A DNA stretch of 64,000 nucleotides from positions 744,001 through 808,000 of the forward strand of contig JAMXBD010000582.1 of NCBI GenBank assembly GCA_024138025.1. The letters are read 5' to 3'. The notes beneath the pieces are model-generated. The model had not been told where the DNA came from. It was given only the letters and a program-made list of their open reading frames with translations, and ran no database searches. Shown here piece after piece: positions 23,801 to 34,635 of the stretch. Source of the stretch: Combretum micranthum (Eukaryota > Streptophyta > Magnoliopsida > Myrtales > Combretaceae). Within the stretch, counting starts at the first letter, position 1. The number at the start of each line of letters is the position of its first letter. The position numbers and the translations under genes are program-made.

Positions 23801-25712
23801 GCATAAATCATAAGGAATAACAAAAATAACACTTAAATACAAGATCTATGGATAAACAAGAATCAAATCTATAAAAAGTTAGATCTACAATCTATATCAC
23901 TTTAACAAGAATAATTGAAATACAAGAGAATAAAAGTAGAAAAAGAGAGAGTTTCATTTTTGGCATCATCATCCTAAGCTTTTAAGCTTATGGAAGGTCA
24001 TTTGATGCATGAAACCTTCACTACACTTTACTATATCACCTATGGAGTTTTCGGAAGAAGATTTGCTTAGAAATCTTTAAGAAATAGGTGTGGAAGCTCA
24101 AGAATGAATTGGGGACAGCTTGTTTTGTTGAAGAATAAGAACAAGAAGAAGAAGAAAGAGAGGAAATGAGAGAGAAAAGTTAATGAATGGTAAGAGAAAA
24201 TGTGTAATGAAAGAGAGAGAAATGTGTGTAATAAATGAATGAAGGAAAAGAAAGAAAAAAAAAAATAAAACCAAGGCAGCCAAAAGATGTATGCTGCACG
24301 TGATTTGTGAGAGAGAGAGAGGGAGTGTTTTGTTGAATTTTGACTTAAATTAATTGTGTAATAAATGTGTATGTGTAGCTTCTTTAAGAAAGAGTGAAAA
24401 ATATTATTTTAGTCAAATTAGGATTAAATAAAAGGACAATGGCAGCAATGATGGGTCAAAAATTTGCCATGAAGTATGGAATATTGTGTAGAAAGATTGA
24501 AGTTGAAAAGGAACGTGATATGTGTAAAGGTGTACTTGAAGGTATGGGTGTTAAAAGTACTTTATAATAAAATAAAATTAGAAAATTTATTCAAAATATT
24601 TGTAGCAGATTTTTCTTAATTAAAATTAATTAATTATTTGAATTATTTTAGTAGTTTAACAAATATGTTACGGTATGATCAAAATTAGCGAATATAGGCT
24701 ATAAATAATATTTTTATAACCGAAAAATTCTAAAAATTATTTTATGAAAATAAAAATATTTTCCAATTATTAAATTAATTTATTTTATTTTTAGTATCGG
24801 GTCTTAAACAGAATCTGATCCGTAATGAAGTAATGAGATAAATTTTAGAAAAACAAATTTTCTATAAATATAAAATATTTATCTAAAATATAAGACCTTT
24901 ATAAGAATAATAAAATTTTGTAATGAAATAAATGAATAGTGCAAAAGACTATCAATTACCGGTAATAATGGAATACGATAAAAAGGTTATAACTATAACT
25001 TTTATAATCGAAAAATTTATAACTGATATATTAGAAATCTTATGAAATTATGAGTCTAACGGTACTATTGGTATATCTTTGATATCTCGAGCCCCGGAAT
25101 GCTTTTAAAGTCTGTATCCAAACGGGTTCGAAATAGGGTCAAAAATTTACAATTTGATAATTATAAACGAACTTATATTATTATGAGTTATTCTATATAT
25201 TTAAACTATCTTGGCCTCTAAGGTTAGGGGCGTAGATGCCGGACTTAATTTGTATTCTGGTTAGGGTTTCCAGGTTTTTCTGGTTTAGACCTTTGCAATT
25301 TGGAAAACTGACATTTATGTTTATATAACTTTTAATTTGAGAATTTATTTTAAATTTTATTTTTAAGTATTTAATATCTCTTAATGTTTTCGGAATTCTT
25401 GAATTGAGTTATATTTTCGAAAGTCAATCGTTATTTGTTTTTTAATAATTTGTTTTTGAGCTTTATATTACCCGTTTTTTATAAGTCGGAGTTAAATATG
25501 GAATTTTTCGTACGTCGTGGTTTTGAATTTGAAGACCACTGAGTTTTTATTTTATTGTTTAAAGATTTTCATTTTCTCATGATTAAGAAATTTTTTGGAT
25601 TCATTCACGATTTAGGACTTGTCGAAATTCGGTTTTAATTTGGAGTGATTTTTAGGGTTTATTTTCGAAGTTCATCTTGAAATCATTTATTGAAATTTTC
25701 CGAGGCTTACAA
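20884..25712 (-). mobile_element. Solo LTR, long D-type, inserted in E1 pol
   Basis: A 4829-bp minus-strand LTR with ends TGTCACGCC... (20884) and ...CTTACA (25712), flanked by perfect TSDs ATCAT at 20879-20883 and 25713-25717. Its first 40 bases (read on the minus strand) match those of the + strand solo LTR at 26739, so both belong to one subfamily. A U3-like block occurs twice (about 24680-24840 and 24960-25120), which explains part of the extra length. The 21481-21560 area has a short GGCTCATAGCACTCGCCTC triplication. No coding sequence. Confidence 0.9.
21397..21444 (-). other. Two-hairpin LTR module, copy 4 (solo LTR 20884-25712)
   Basis: The most diverged copy in sequence, yet paired. 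Hairpin 1: ACGGA/TCCGT (21426-21430, 21440-21444). Hairpin 2: TGTATGGGT (21397-21405) with ACCCACACA (21413-21421), nine pairs including one G-U, around a loop complementary to TCCGGAT. Hairpin 3 at 21295-21311. Confidence 0.7.
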
Positions 25713-26733
25713 TCATAACGTTGGGCCTCTTTAATCCTTTCTACTAAAGTTGGTTCCAACACCAAACTTGCTATTTCCATTTCCAAGTCTTGCCCGACAA
25801 ATTCAATGTTTAACTTCCCAAATTCTTTTATCAATTCTTTCTGGTCTGTCAAAAGAGTTGCAACTTCACCATGATTCTTACGACTTTGGGCATCGGCAAC
25901 CGCGTTTACTTTTCCCGGACAATAATTAATTCTCAAATCATAATCCTTAATTAACTCCAACCATCTTCGCTGCCTCATGTTCAGCTCCTTTTGAGTGAAC
26001 AAATACTTAAGACTTTGTGATCGGTGTAGATCTCACACCTTTGTCATAAAGGTAATGTCTCCATATTGTCAAAGCAAAGACAACTGCGACTAACTCTAAG
26101 TCATGCGTGGGATAATTTTGCTCATTGGCCTTAGCTGCCTTGACGCATATGCAATCACCTTCCCTTCTTGCATGAGAACCATCCAGACCATTTCTCGAAG
26201 CATCACTGTTACCGTGTAGGGTTTCTCGGGGTTTGGCAAAACCAAGATTGGAGAAGAAACAAGTCTTTGTTTTAATTCTTGAAAGCTTTGATCTCGCTTT
26301 TTTGCCCAAACAAACTTTTCATTCTTTTGCGTCAACTGAGTTAATGGCTTGGCTATCTTGGAAAAGTCCTGGACAAATTTCCGGTAATATCCCGCTAAAC
26401 CCAAAAAGCTTCTTACTTCAGTCACGGTCTTAGGTGGCTTCCATCCACCACAAACCTAATCTTTTCAGGGTCTACAGATATGCCTTCACCTGACACCACA
26501 TGGCCCAAAAACGAGATCCTGTCTAGCCAAAAATCACACTTGGAAAACTTGGCATACAATTTATGTTCCCTTAAGGTTCGTAATGCCATGCGAAGGTGCT
26601 CTTCGTGTTGTTCCTTCGTCTTCGAGTAAATCAAAATATCATCAATAAACACAATCACACACTTATCCAACAAGGATTTATATACCCGATTCATCAAGTC
26701 CATAAGGCAGCAGGAGCATTTGTTAATCCGAAA
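25713..26733 (-). pseudogene. E1 RT second half, RNase H and linker
   Basis: Minus-strand pieces in three frames. 26422-26733 holds the RT active site FIDD (26638-26649) and the [13 protein letters not shown] block. 26096-26425 begins with the RT thumb ([15 protein letters not shown]) and runs into RNase H. 25652-26002 has the end of RNase H and the linker ([15 protein letters not shown]). At least two frameshifts break it. The active-site aspartates of RT are intact. It is flanked on both sides by solo LTR insertions at 25712 and 26739. Confidence 0.88.
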
Positions 26734-28353
26734 GACATTGTAAACCCTGGAAAATTTCAATAAATGATTCTAAAGATGAACTTTGAAAATAAAACCCTGA
26801 AAGTCACTTCGAATTAAAACCAAACTTCGAAAAGTCCCAAATTCCGAACGAATCCGGAAATTTCTGAATCGTGAGAAAAATAAGAAACCTCATAAATAAA
26901 ATAGCAACCCAATATACTTCCATTCTAAAACCTCTACGTACGACGAATTTTATATTTAACTCCAACTTATAAATTCGGACAAAATAGAGCCCTAAAACAA
27001 ATTGTTAAGAAGTGAATAGTGATTAACCTTCGGGAATAAAACTCAATCCAAAAGAATTCCGAGAATGTTGCGAGATATATAATACTTATGAAAACCCTTA
27101 AAATAAATCTCACCAATCAGATATGTCATATAAGTATAAAATGTTAGTTTCCCAAATTGGCAAGGGTGTAAACCGGAAAGTCAACCGGGAAACCTAAGTC
27201 CCCAAAACTCCCAGAAACTCCGTAACCTAGATCCGGTAATCTCGTATTCCTAAACCAAGGATTTGGAATAAGAGGAAGAGGTTTAATTGGTGCGTATTAA
27301 GTCTAGGATGCTCTAAAAAGATGAGATTAACGAATTTTCGATCTATTCCAATCCGATCAGGTACCGACTTCGAAAAGCGCGCCCTAAGATTCAAAATATT
27401 AGAAATATGTTATTAATGCCGTTAGACCCATATTTTTATAAGGATCTTTACAGTATTAGTTTTGTAAGTTTTCAATAGCTAGGATTACCTGATTTCTTGC
27501 AAATTTATCTGTATTTCAGTACTACCGATAATTGGTGAGTCTTTCAGTACGATCTACCATTATTCATTACACAATTTTTATTTTTGTTCTTGTAATATAT
27601 ACCCTAGTTTTCCTAGTAATCGAATAAACTTCGGAAACTAGAGAATGAAACCCTATATCGGTCTGGTTCAAGCTTAGTGGGAGGAGCTTAGAAACCCTAG
27701 ATCCGGCTTTCCTTCGGTTTCATAACAAAAGAAGTTTTATAAAGTAAATGAATATGAATTATTGTTTTAGAGTATATTTTAAACCTTAGAAAGTTTTAAA
27801 TTCGAAAATTTTTCAATTCCGGCCTTCCCGAGCTCAATTACGAAAAAACGTGCCTCGGGACCACAAACTCAAAAAAATATTCCGAATATTCATTCGAACC
27901 GAAATTTTATAAGGATTTCAAAAATATCAATTTTATAATTTTCCGGACTATAAAAATTACAGTTATAGGCTTTTCTCGTATTTTCGTTACAGCCGGTAAA
28001 GTAGATGTCTTGTCTACTATTCACAAGTACAAGCTACACTACACACTACCCATACCCTATTCTTACATCCTTACAACCATTCAATTATATTTTCTTTTCC
28101 AAGAAATTTTTTCTCTTATTAAATTATCACTTTTATTACATTTTATTACACAAATTTCAAATTTAAACAATTTCAACTCTCTCCCTCTCTCCTCCCTCCT
28201 AAGGCCGGCGCACACCCCCTTAATTCCCCCTCTATTAGTTTGTTTTTACTCCTTTTTAATACAAATAAACCCTAAAACACTTAATATGTAAACCCATTTC
28301 TACTCTCTCTCCTCATTTTTACTCATTCCAAATTTTTACAAGAGCAAAATCCC

Positions 28354-28376
28354 CTCTTCTTCTTCTTCTTCTTCTT
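28354..28376. repeat. (CTT)n microsatellite near LTR transcription start
   Basis: Pyrimidine triplet run downstream of the U3 of the chimeric LTR, similar in place to the CT-rich tract after the TATA boxes at 52253 and 56527. Confidence 0.7.
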
Positions 28377-30389
28377 GCCGTGAACCACACCACACACACA
28401 CATCCACTCACAAGCTTATTTTATCTTCTTTTCTACTTCGAATCTCCATTGTATGATGATTTCAAGCTTTGTTATTACTAAATCTTGTAATGGCAAGACT
28501 TTTCTTGTGTGTTTTCCACTTTAAATCCAATGAGCATATGCTAGGACAAGAAAACACTAATACAAGAATATCAAGTCATCACAAGAAGTAGATCTTGTGT
28601 TTAAAGGAGTTTTGTTGAAATAATATTATGTCTATGCATGTAAAGTAGAGATCTTGCATGAAAAGTTTATGTTCATGTCATTTAACTAATGTTCGTGCAC
28701 TATAAGTGTTAGATCTAGTGTTTAAACACTCATGCTTTCATTGACATTTAAGTTCATGTGGTTGTTTTGAGCTTACATGCATTTATGACCATAAAAGTTT
28801 AGTCTTGCATATATATAAATGTGTTAGATGATAAATCTTTATGTATACTAGACAAGTAACCTAAAAAGAAAAGATTTTTGTTAGAAATGTCTAGTGGAAA
28901 ATTCGGGTGATTTTTGAAACCCATTTTAAAAACCATTAAAACCACTTTGAAACTCATATTTTACATGAAAAATGAAAAGTATATGTAATAGGTATCTCTA
29001 AGGAATGATTTTTATGTGTAAAACAAGTAGTGGAGTTAGAATGGAAAAATTTGAGGTAGTGGTTAAATTGTTAAATTCGTATTTTGGTGTAATGCCTACA
29101 TAAACACTTAGTGTTCAAGCTTAAATTGCATGTTTTAGGTTAAATGAAGTCCTTAGGCAATAGATATAATAAAGTTTCAAATTTTGGTGCATTAAACAAG
29201 TTTTCTCCTAAGCAAAGTGCAAGAAATGAAATTTTCCAAAATTCGGATTTTTGTGAAAAGCTTGTTTAAAAACATATTTACAAGGTGAAAAATGTGAATT
29301 TTTATGCATAAATGGAGGTCTTGGATAGTATAGATGGTAAAGACTTGTTTTTAGTTAGATAACAAGTAAATTCTAGGAATAGGATCCTAAAATACTAGAA
29401 GATGCAAAAATTTGGAAATGGATTTTAGGAAATGGCTAATGTGAAGTCTTGTAATGATTAGGAGTTCTTAAGAGTTCATTATCAAAAATCATCAAGATCA
29501 TGCATATATTGAACTCATTACATGACATTTATACTAGGAATTCATTCATATTCCATCTATGCATGAGTTATCGACTAAAACATTTTTTACTAAATGCGAA
29601 ACAATTTTTTGGAAATGGAAACGTTACAGTACAGATCTGATCCTTCTGTTCCATGACCTTAATGTCTTCAAAACTTGAAAATAATATTAGAAATAGATAG
29701 ATCTTTCGAAGTAGATAGAAATCGATATAAAATTTGCAAAATTTCGAGTTAAAATGACGAAGTTATGGCCGTTTTAAGTTGGAACTTCCGCAAATAGCGA
29801 GAATCACAATTCTGAGTAATTTAGATGCATAGCTTGAAGTAGCGAAGTGATGAGATTCTTATTAGGCTATTCTTATTTGGTAGGTGATCCCGAACACGAC
29901 GATACCCTATCACCTGACTTTCGTTATTAAGAGACTGGCGTACCATGGCCAAGTGAGTACTACTTCCGCTCTCAATTATTGCTTGTGATTGTATTGATAG
30001 TGGCATTAATTGTGTAGGCAAAGATAAAAAGATGATTATGCATGATAGGGTATATGGGAACTATATACTTGTCTGTTGTGGACATGTGAAGTTGAACTTA
30101 AGGAATATCGAAACCAAGTGTTAAGCTGCTGCTTGTTTAGTTAGAATTTATATTGATTGTCTGTGAATAATTGTTGGACACCTAAAGGAATTGGAATAAT
30201 CCATATTTGACCTCAATTATAATTGGACTCATGCATATCACGATGGGATGGAGCATTAGCATTTGTTGGTTAATCGTGATCCATAAAACGAAATTATTGG
30301 TTAATCGTGATCCACAAAACGAATTGTTGTTCAATTGACCGTGAGCTTAAACGGCGTCGTACCGCAGGATTCGTAAATCTGCTAACCCG

Positions 30390-30438
30390 GGATGGAGGGC
30401 ACAAGTCCATCCACATATGACTTCCGGCTGGTCATATG
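30390..30438 (+). other. Two-hairpin LTR module, copy 5 (chimeric solo LTR)
   Basis: Perfect in both stems. Hairpin 1: GGATGGA (30390-30396)/TCCATCC (30406-30412). Hairpin 2: CATATGAC (30414-30421)/GTCATATG (30431-30438) around TTCCGGCTG. Hairpin 3: TAAGCTA/TAGCTTA at 30533-30549. Confidence 0.75.
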
Positions 30439-31002
30439 TTTGTTGAACTCACTCGTTGATGCATTTCACTTGGTTGATTAATTACTTGCTTGAATGTTTT
30501 GTATTAATTGTGATTCGGAAGTTTTGACTCACTAAGCTAGTGTAGCTTATACCCCAATAGTTTCCTGTTGCAGTATGAATACCTTTGGCTATCTCCGAGG
30601 ACCGTGGACATTAGGTACAGTCCTTAGATGCTAAGGAGCTTTTGGTAAGGCCGGGTCCTATAAGTAAAAATGGACTTCTAATCTAGTTTCCCTGAACCAG
30701 TGCCTGAAGGATAATACAAGGAATTTTGTGAGCCTGAGAATTCTTAGCATTGTTATCGGGGGTATGCCCCCCTAGTTCATATAATAGAATAAATCTCTGT
30801 AAGACGGTCATGATTTACATTCTTATTGCTATGTATGTCTCTTTAAACTACTACGAAACAAAGTATGGTCTCCGTATGTTGAGAATGAGCCTTACACCCG
30901 ATATTCAAACTCATGGGAAGACTAAGGTTGTCTTACTTGAGTTTAAATATTGAGTGCGGCGGACTGCCATGTGTAGGGCACACTTTGGGGCGTGACAGAC
31001 AT

Positions 31003-31430
31003 CACTAGGAACTCATCATGTCCATAACGAGTTCGAAAAGCAGTTTTTGGCACATCTTTCTGGTCTAACTCTTAACTGATGATACCCCGATCGTAGATCA
31101 ATCCTTGAAAATACACTTGCTCCTTGTAACTAATCAAAAAGGTCATCAATCCTTGGAAGTGGATACTTATTCTTGATGGTAACTTTATTTAATTCCCGAT
31201 AATCAACACATAACCTCATTGACTCATCCTTTTTCTTAACAAATAGCACAGGTGCACCCCATGGTGACACACTTGGTCTTATGAATCCTTGGTCCAAGAG
31301 TTCTTGCAATTGCCTTTGCAATTCCTTCAACTCAATAGGGGCCATACGGTAAGGCGCTTTGGATATCGGCTCGGTGTTCAGTACCAAGTCAATCTCAAAA
31401 TCAATTTCTCTCTTAGGAGGCAAACCTGGT
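31003..31430 (-). pseudogene. E1 RT first half
   Basis: The minus-strand frame opens near 31423 and runs to 31130 with the RT N-terminal blocks [32 protein letters not shown] and [13 protein letters not shown]. These form the fingers and the first part of the palm. A stop after the DDLFD block and frame changes follow before the solo LTR at 30997, beyond which RT resumes at 26733. Function in the intact element: RNA- and DNA-templated DNA synthesis. Confidence 0.88.
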
Positions 31431-31489
31431 AGCTCTGCCGGAAAGACATCAGAAAATTCCTTGACAACTGTTATATCTTCAATCTTAGG

Positions 31490-31958
31490 TCACTCCTCCT
31501 CTTTTTCCGTTGCATTAAGGAAACTTTCACTTTCACTTTCAACCTCTCCATCTATGATCAACTCAAATGAGCCAAGGTCTGTTTCTTTTAAAGATACAGT
31601 CTCACTCGTGAACTCAACATCCAATCCATTATCATCCTTAAAACTCACTTTCTTCCTTCGACAGTCCACAACGGCTTTAGCAACGGCTAGCCAACTCATT
31701 CCCAAAATCACCTCATACCTACTCATCTCCATCACTATTAAATCACACCTCGTACCATGCCATGAATCTCCATTGGACAATCCTTTAACATCTCATTTGT
31801 TGTCACAATGCTTCCAGTAGGGGTTTTAACATGAAAGCTAGAGGCAACAGTGACCATTGCTAAACCAACTTGTCTAGCCAATCTGGTGGTGATAAACGAG
31901 TGTGTGGCTCCCATGTCAAACAAGGCATAAGCAGCCATTTTAGCTATCCATATGTGTC
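31490..31958 (-). pseudogene. E1 aspartic protease domain
   Basis: Minus-strand protease that would process Gag-Pol. The catalytic motif reads ALFDMGATHSF: Asp is present but the usual Ser/Thr after it is Met. A frameshift near 31750 separates this from the remainder (RYEVILGMSWLAVAKAVVDC), which ends with a glutamate-rich linker and a stop at 31490. It begins directly at the proposed 3' splice site at 31959. Confidence 0.82.
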
Positions 31959-32114
31959 CTGCGTTCAACACTTACTAATCACTAACTTCATACCATTCCA
32001 GCTTACTTTCCCTAACTTTCTTAATTTAACTGAGCATTATTTTTCTTTCATTAAACTTGAGTCTTAACAACTTAAAAACAACAGATAAACAAGAGCAAAA
32101 AGTAGGAGATGTAC
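31959..32114 (-). other. Putative 156-bp intron between gag and protease (E1)
   Basis: On the minus strand the upstream exon ends ...GTTACAG, the intron begins GTACAT (32114) and ends AACGCAG (31959), and the protease exon starts GACACATATGG. Removing it joins VT-G to HIWIAKMAAY in phase 1, giving the continuous sequence expected before the protease DSGA-type motif. The interval itself has stops in the reading frame and no similarity to coding sequence. E2 has a GT-AG interval at the same place (45943-46069). Confidence 0.65.
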
Positions 32115-33490
32115 CTGTAACAAGGTTGAAGTCTGGACCACCATCCTCTTCGAGAGCAGCCAATCCGCAATCTTCATCTCCCATCTCCTCACATACCTAT
32201 CGTCCTTTGAGGTTGTATATCCTCATCCCATACATCGCTGACGTAGAGCGGCTACCATTATTTCCACTGATCCCATTCCCGGGTCTTGCCACTGCTGATC
32301 CTCCAAAAGATCTAGCTGGGGCATCCTTCCTCTGTGGGCACTCATTGGCAAAGTGACCCTTTTGCTTACAAACGAAACATATAGTGGTAGCCTTCCTAGG
32401 GAAATCAGTAATCTTGTGAGATGGTTCGCCACAGAAATAACACTTATCCCTCAACTGTGGGCATCTCTTAGGTAGTGCCTCCCCTTACATTTCCAGCAAC
32501 TAACACCTTTAGGGGTAGGCTGTCCCCCACTAGTGTTACTCTTAAAGCCAAAAGACGGCTTGAATTTTCTTTGAGAGAATCTAGATCCTGATCCCTCATA
32601 AAACTTCCTTCCAAATATCGAAGGTGTCCTTTCTGTACTCTTGCCCTTTCTCTTCTTAGCCCCTTCCACTATCCGGGCTCTTTCCACTAATTCTCTGAAT
32701 GATCTAATATCAAATTCCTCTAGCCTCATCCTCAACTCCTCATCCAGACCATTCAAGAAAACTTGTCTTTTTAGTTCCTCACTATACTTGTAAGAATTCG
32801 GAGCATACTGCAGCAACCTACTAATTTCAGTTTCATATTGCTCCACCGTTCGGCCTTTCTGAGCAATGTGCAAGAAATCCGCACTAAACTTCACTCAGAG
32901 ACTACCGGGGAAGTAGTTTTCTAAAAACTCATGGCGGAATATTTCCCAAGTAATTGGTGGCATGAGTTCCCTTTGCTTGGATTCCCAATAAACTTGTGCG
33001 TTGAGCCGGAGCATGTAAGTGCCGTAGTCAATTCTTAGGTGGTGTGGCACCTCAAATGCATTGACGGATCACTCTATCTAAGCTAACCAATCTTCGGCCT
33101 CATCCGGTTTTCCATAAACTCCTTCAAAGCACATGTTACTCTTAATGAATTCAGGTAGGGAGCTCTTATATGGCCTCATTGGGGGTGGAGGAGGCAAAGG
33201 CGCAGTATGAGAATGCGCGCTTTCTTGTGCTGGCATCCCCACAAAAGCTTGCGGTGCCGGTGGTGGCGGAGCTGAAGCTGGTGCCTGTGCCGGTAAAGCC
33301 TGCCGAAGTGCTTCAAGCACTTGAGTCATTTGTGCCATCTGTCTAAGCATGGCCCGTAAGGCTACTTGAGTAGCATTGGCGGGAGGGTTTGGAGGTGGGG
33401 CAGCTTGTTGCCCTTCTTCCATATTAGGTTGATTGGAGGTGCTTTCCTCCTGACGTCTCCTTCTCCTACTACGGCTGTTTCAAATTTTAT
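32115..33490 (-). pseudogene. E1 gag with zinc knuckles
   Basis: Minus-strand structural gene for the RNA-binding shell protein. A proline/glutamine-rich N-terminus (from 33422) is followed by the capsid block FSADFLHIAQKGRTVEQYE (from 32894) in the same frame, with two stops between them near 33060. Zinc knuckles follow: CWKCKGRHYLRD with a lost cysteine where a 1-base deletion shifts frame near 32455, CYFCGEPSHKITDF with the last Cys missing, and intact CFVCKQKGHFANEC. A stop near 32197 precedes the tail that leads to the proposed splice donor at 32114. Confidence 0.88.
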
Positions 33491-34003
33491 TTTGTCTAGA
33501 TAAGTAATCTTCTCAGTATTTTATTAATGTTTTTAAATGAGAAAGCGGAAATAACAGAAACTATAGTAAAAACAGAAAATAAAAGTAAAAAAGGAAATCA
33601 GGAATTTAAGTAATAAAATCTTGAAATCACAAAACATAATCATAACTTTATAAAAATTTAAACAGTACATGCAAAAATCCTCATAGGCGACATTCAAGTA
33701 TAATCTTGCGTTTTATGCAACAGCAAAATGACCAACATTTAATAATAAAAACGCGATCCTGAAAACAATCAAGACCTCCTAAGCAATATTCTATGAGAGT
33801 CTCATTAGGTCACCTATAGATGTTTCGCGATGCTAAGCCGATTGCTTCTTAGTGATTACTATTCACAAGGAGTTAGGAAATAGGATTTTAAGACTCGTAC
33901 CATGGTCATCATCCTATCTAAGTCTTCCTTTTCAATTCTATTCTAACTTTTCTTTTTATCCTTCTTTAAGGCTATTTAGTTGTAGTTATGATTATAAACT
34001 CTT
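33491..34003 (-). other. E1 untranslated leader between primer site and gag
   Basis: About 510 bp of AT-rich minus-strand leader without ORFs or repeats. The same interval in E2 is nearly 1 kb longer because of an extra ORF-like segment. Confidence 0.6.
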
Positions 34004-34021
34004 AACCATGCTCTGATACCA
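34004..34021 (-). other. E1 primer-binding site (tRNA-iMet)
   Basis: Minus-strand TGGTATCAGAGCATGGTT, the standard complement of the initiator tRNA-Met 3' end, eight bases inside the 5' LTR at 34030. Confidence 0.9.
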
Positions 34022-34585
34022 ACTTAAACTGTCACAGCCCAAAGGGTACCCTAAACGCAACAGCCCACTACACTCTATATTTAACTTAAGTATGACAACC
34101 TTAGTCATCCCATAAGTTTATATATCGGGTGTAAGGTGTACTTGCACAATTTTTAGGATCACACTTTGAATCGAATAGTCTAAAGAAGGCATACATTAGC
34201 ATTAAGAATAGAAATCATAATGACACAAATAAGTTAAGTCTTTACAAAAGTCAAGGGGGCATACCCCTGCCAAAATAATAATGGAAGTCCGTCCATTCTA
34301 AATTCACATTTACAAATACTAAGGTTTATATCGAGGAGATTTTCCTCGAAGTCTACGCCTCTAGTTAGGTCCCTACTTCTACAAAAGCTCCCTCATCCAA
34401 AAGATAACCTTGTGAAATGTGTTCTCTTGGAACAACCAAAAATAGGAACACCACAACAACTATCGGGGTGTAAGCTATAGGCTTAGTGAGATTCAATTCC
34501 AAATATTTAACACTCAACAACAGTATGTATAACAAACAAGTTATTAGCAGCCATATGAAATGCACAAGCATATGAGCATACGATA

Positions 34586-34635
34586 CATAAGACCATCCGA
34601 AAATCTTATGTTGAATGGATTTACGCCCTCCATTC
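34586..34635 (-). other. Two-hairpin LTR module, copy 6 (E1 5' LTR)
   Basis: Hairpin 1: perfect GAATGGA/TCCATTC (34613-34619, 34629-34635). Hairpin 2: CATAAGAC (34586-34593) with ATCTTATG (34603-34610), eight pairs with one G-U. Hairpin 3: TAAGC/GCTTA at 34471-34485. Confidence 0.72.

Larger units (their letters stand above)
26739..30997 (+). mobile_element. Chimeric solo LTR (D-type U3 fused to a complete B-type LTR)
   Basis: A 4259-bp + strand LTR with ends TGTAAACCC... and ...GGGGCGTGACA and perfect TSDs GACAT at 26734-26738 and 30998-31002. Bases 26739-27595 match the start of the D-type LTR at 25712. At about 27596 a second LTR start of E1 type begins (TATATACCCTAG, matching TGTAAACCCTGG of E1) and runs to the end, so the unit carries two U3 regions in tandem. 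The single TSD shows that the composite behaves as one unit. Confidence 0.88.

Noticed and set aside
21604..25600. Search for a host gene in long AT-rich stretches without pol similarity
   Set aside because: These stretches align with other LTR copies in the window and have LTR ends and TSDs, so they are LTRs and not intergenic host DNA.
31359..31820. 153-codon plus-strand frame
   Set aside because: Antisense shadow of E1 protease and RT, which have clear motifs on the minus strand.
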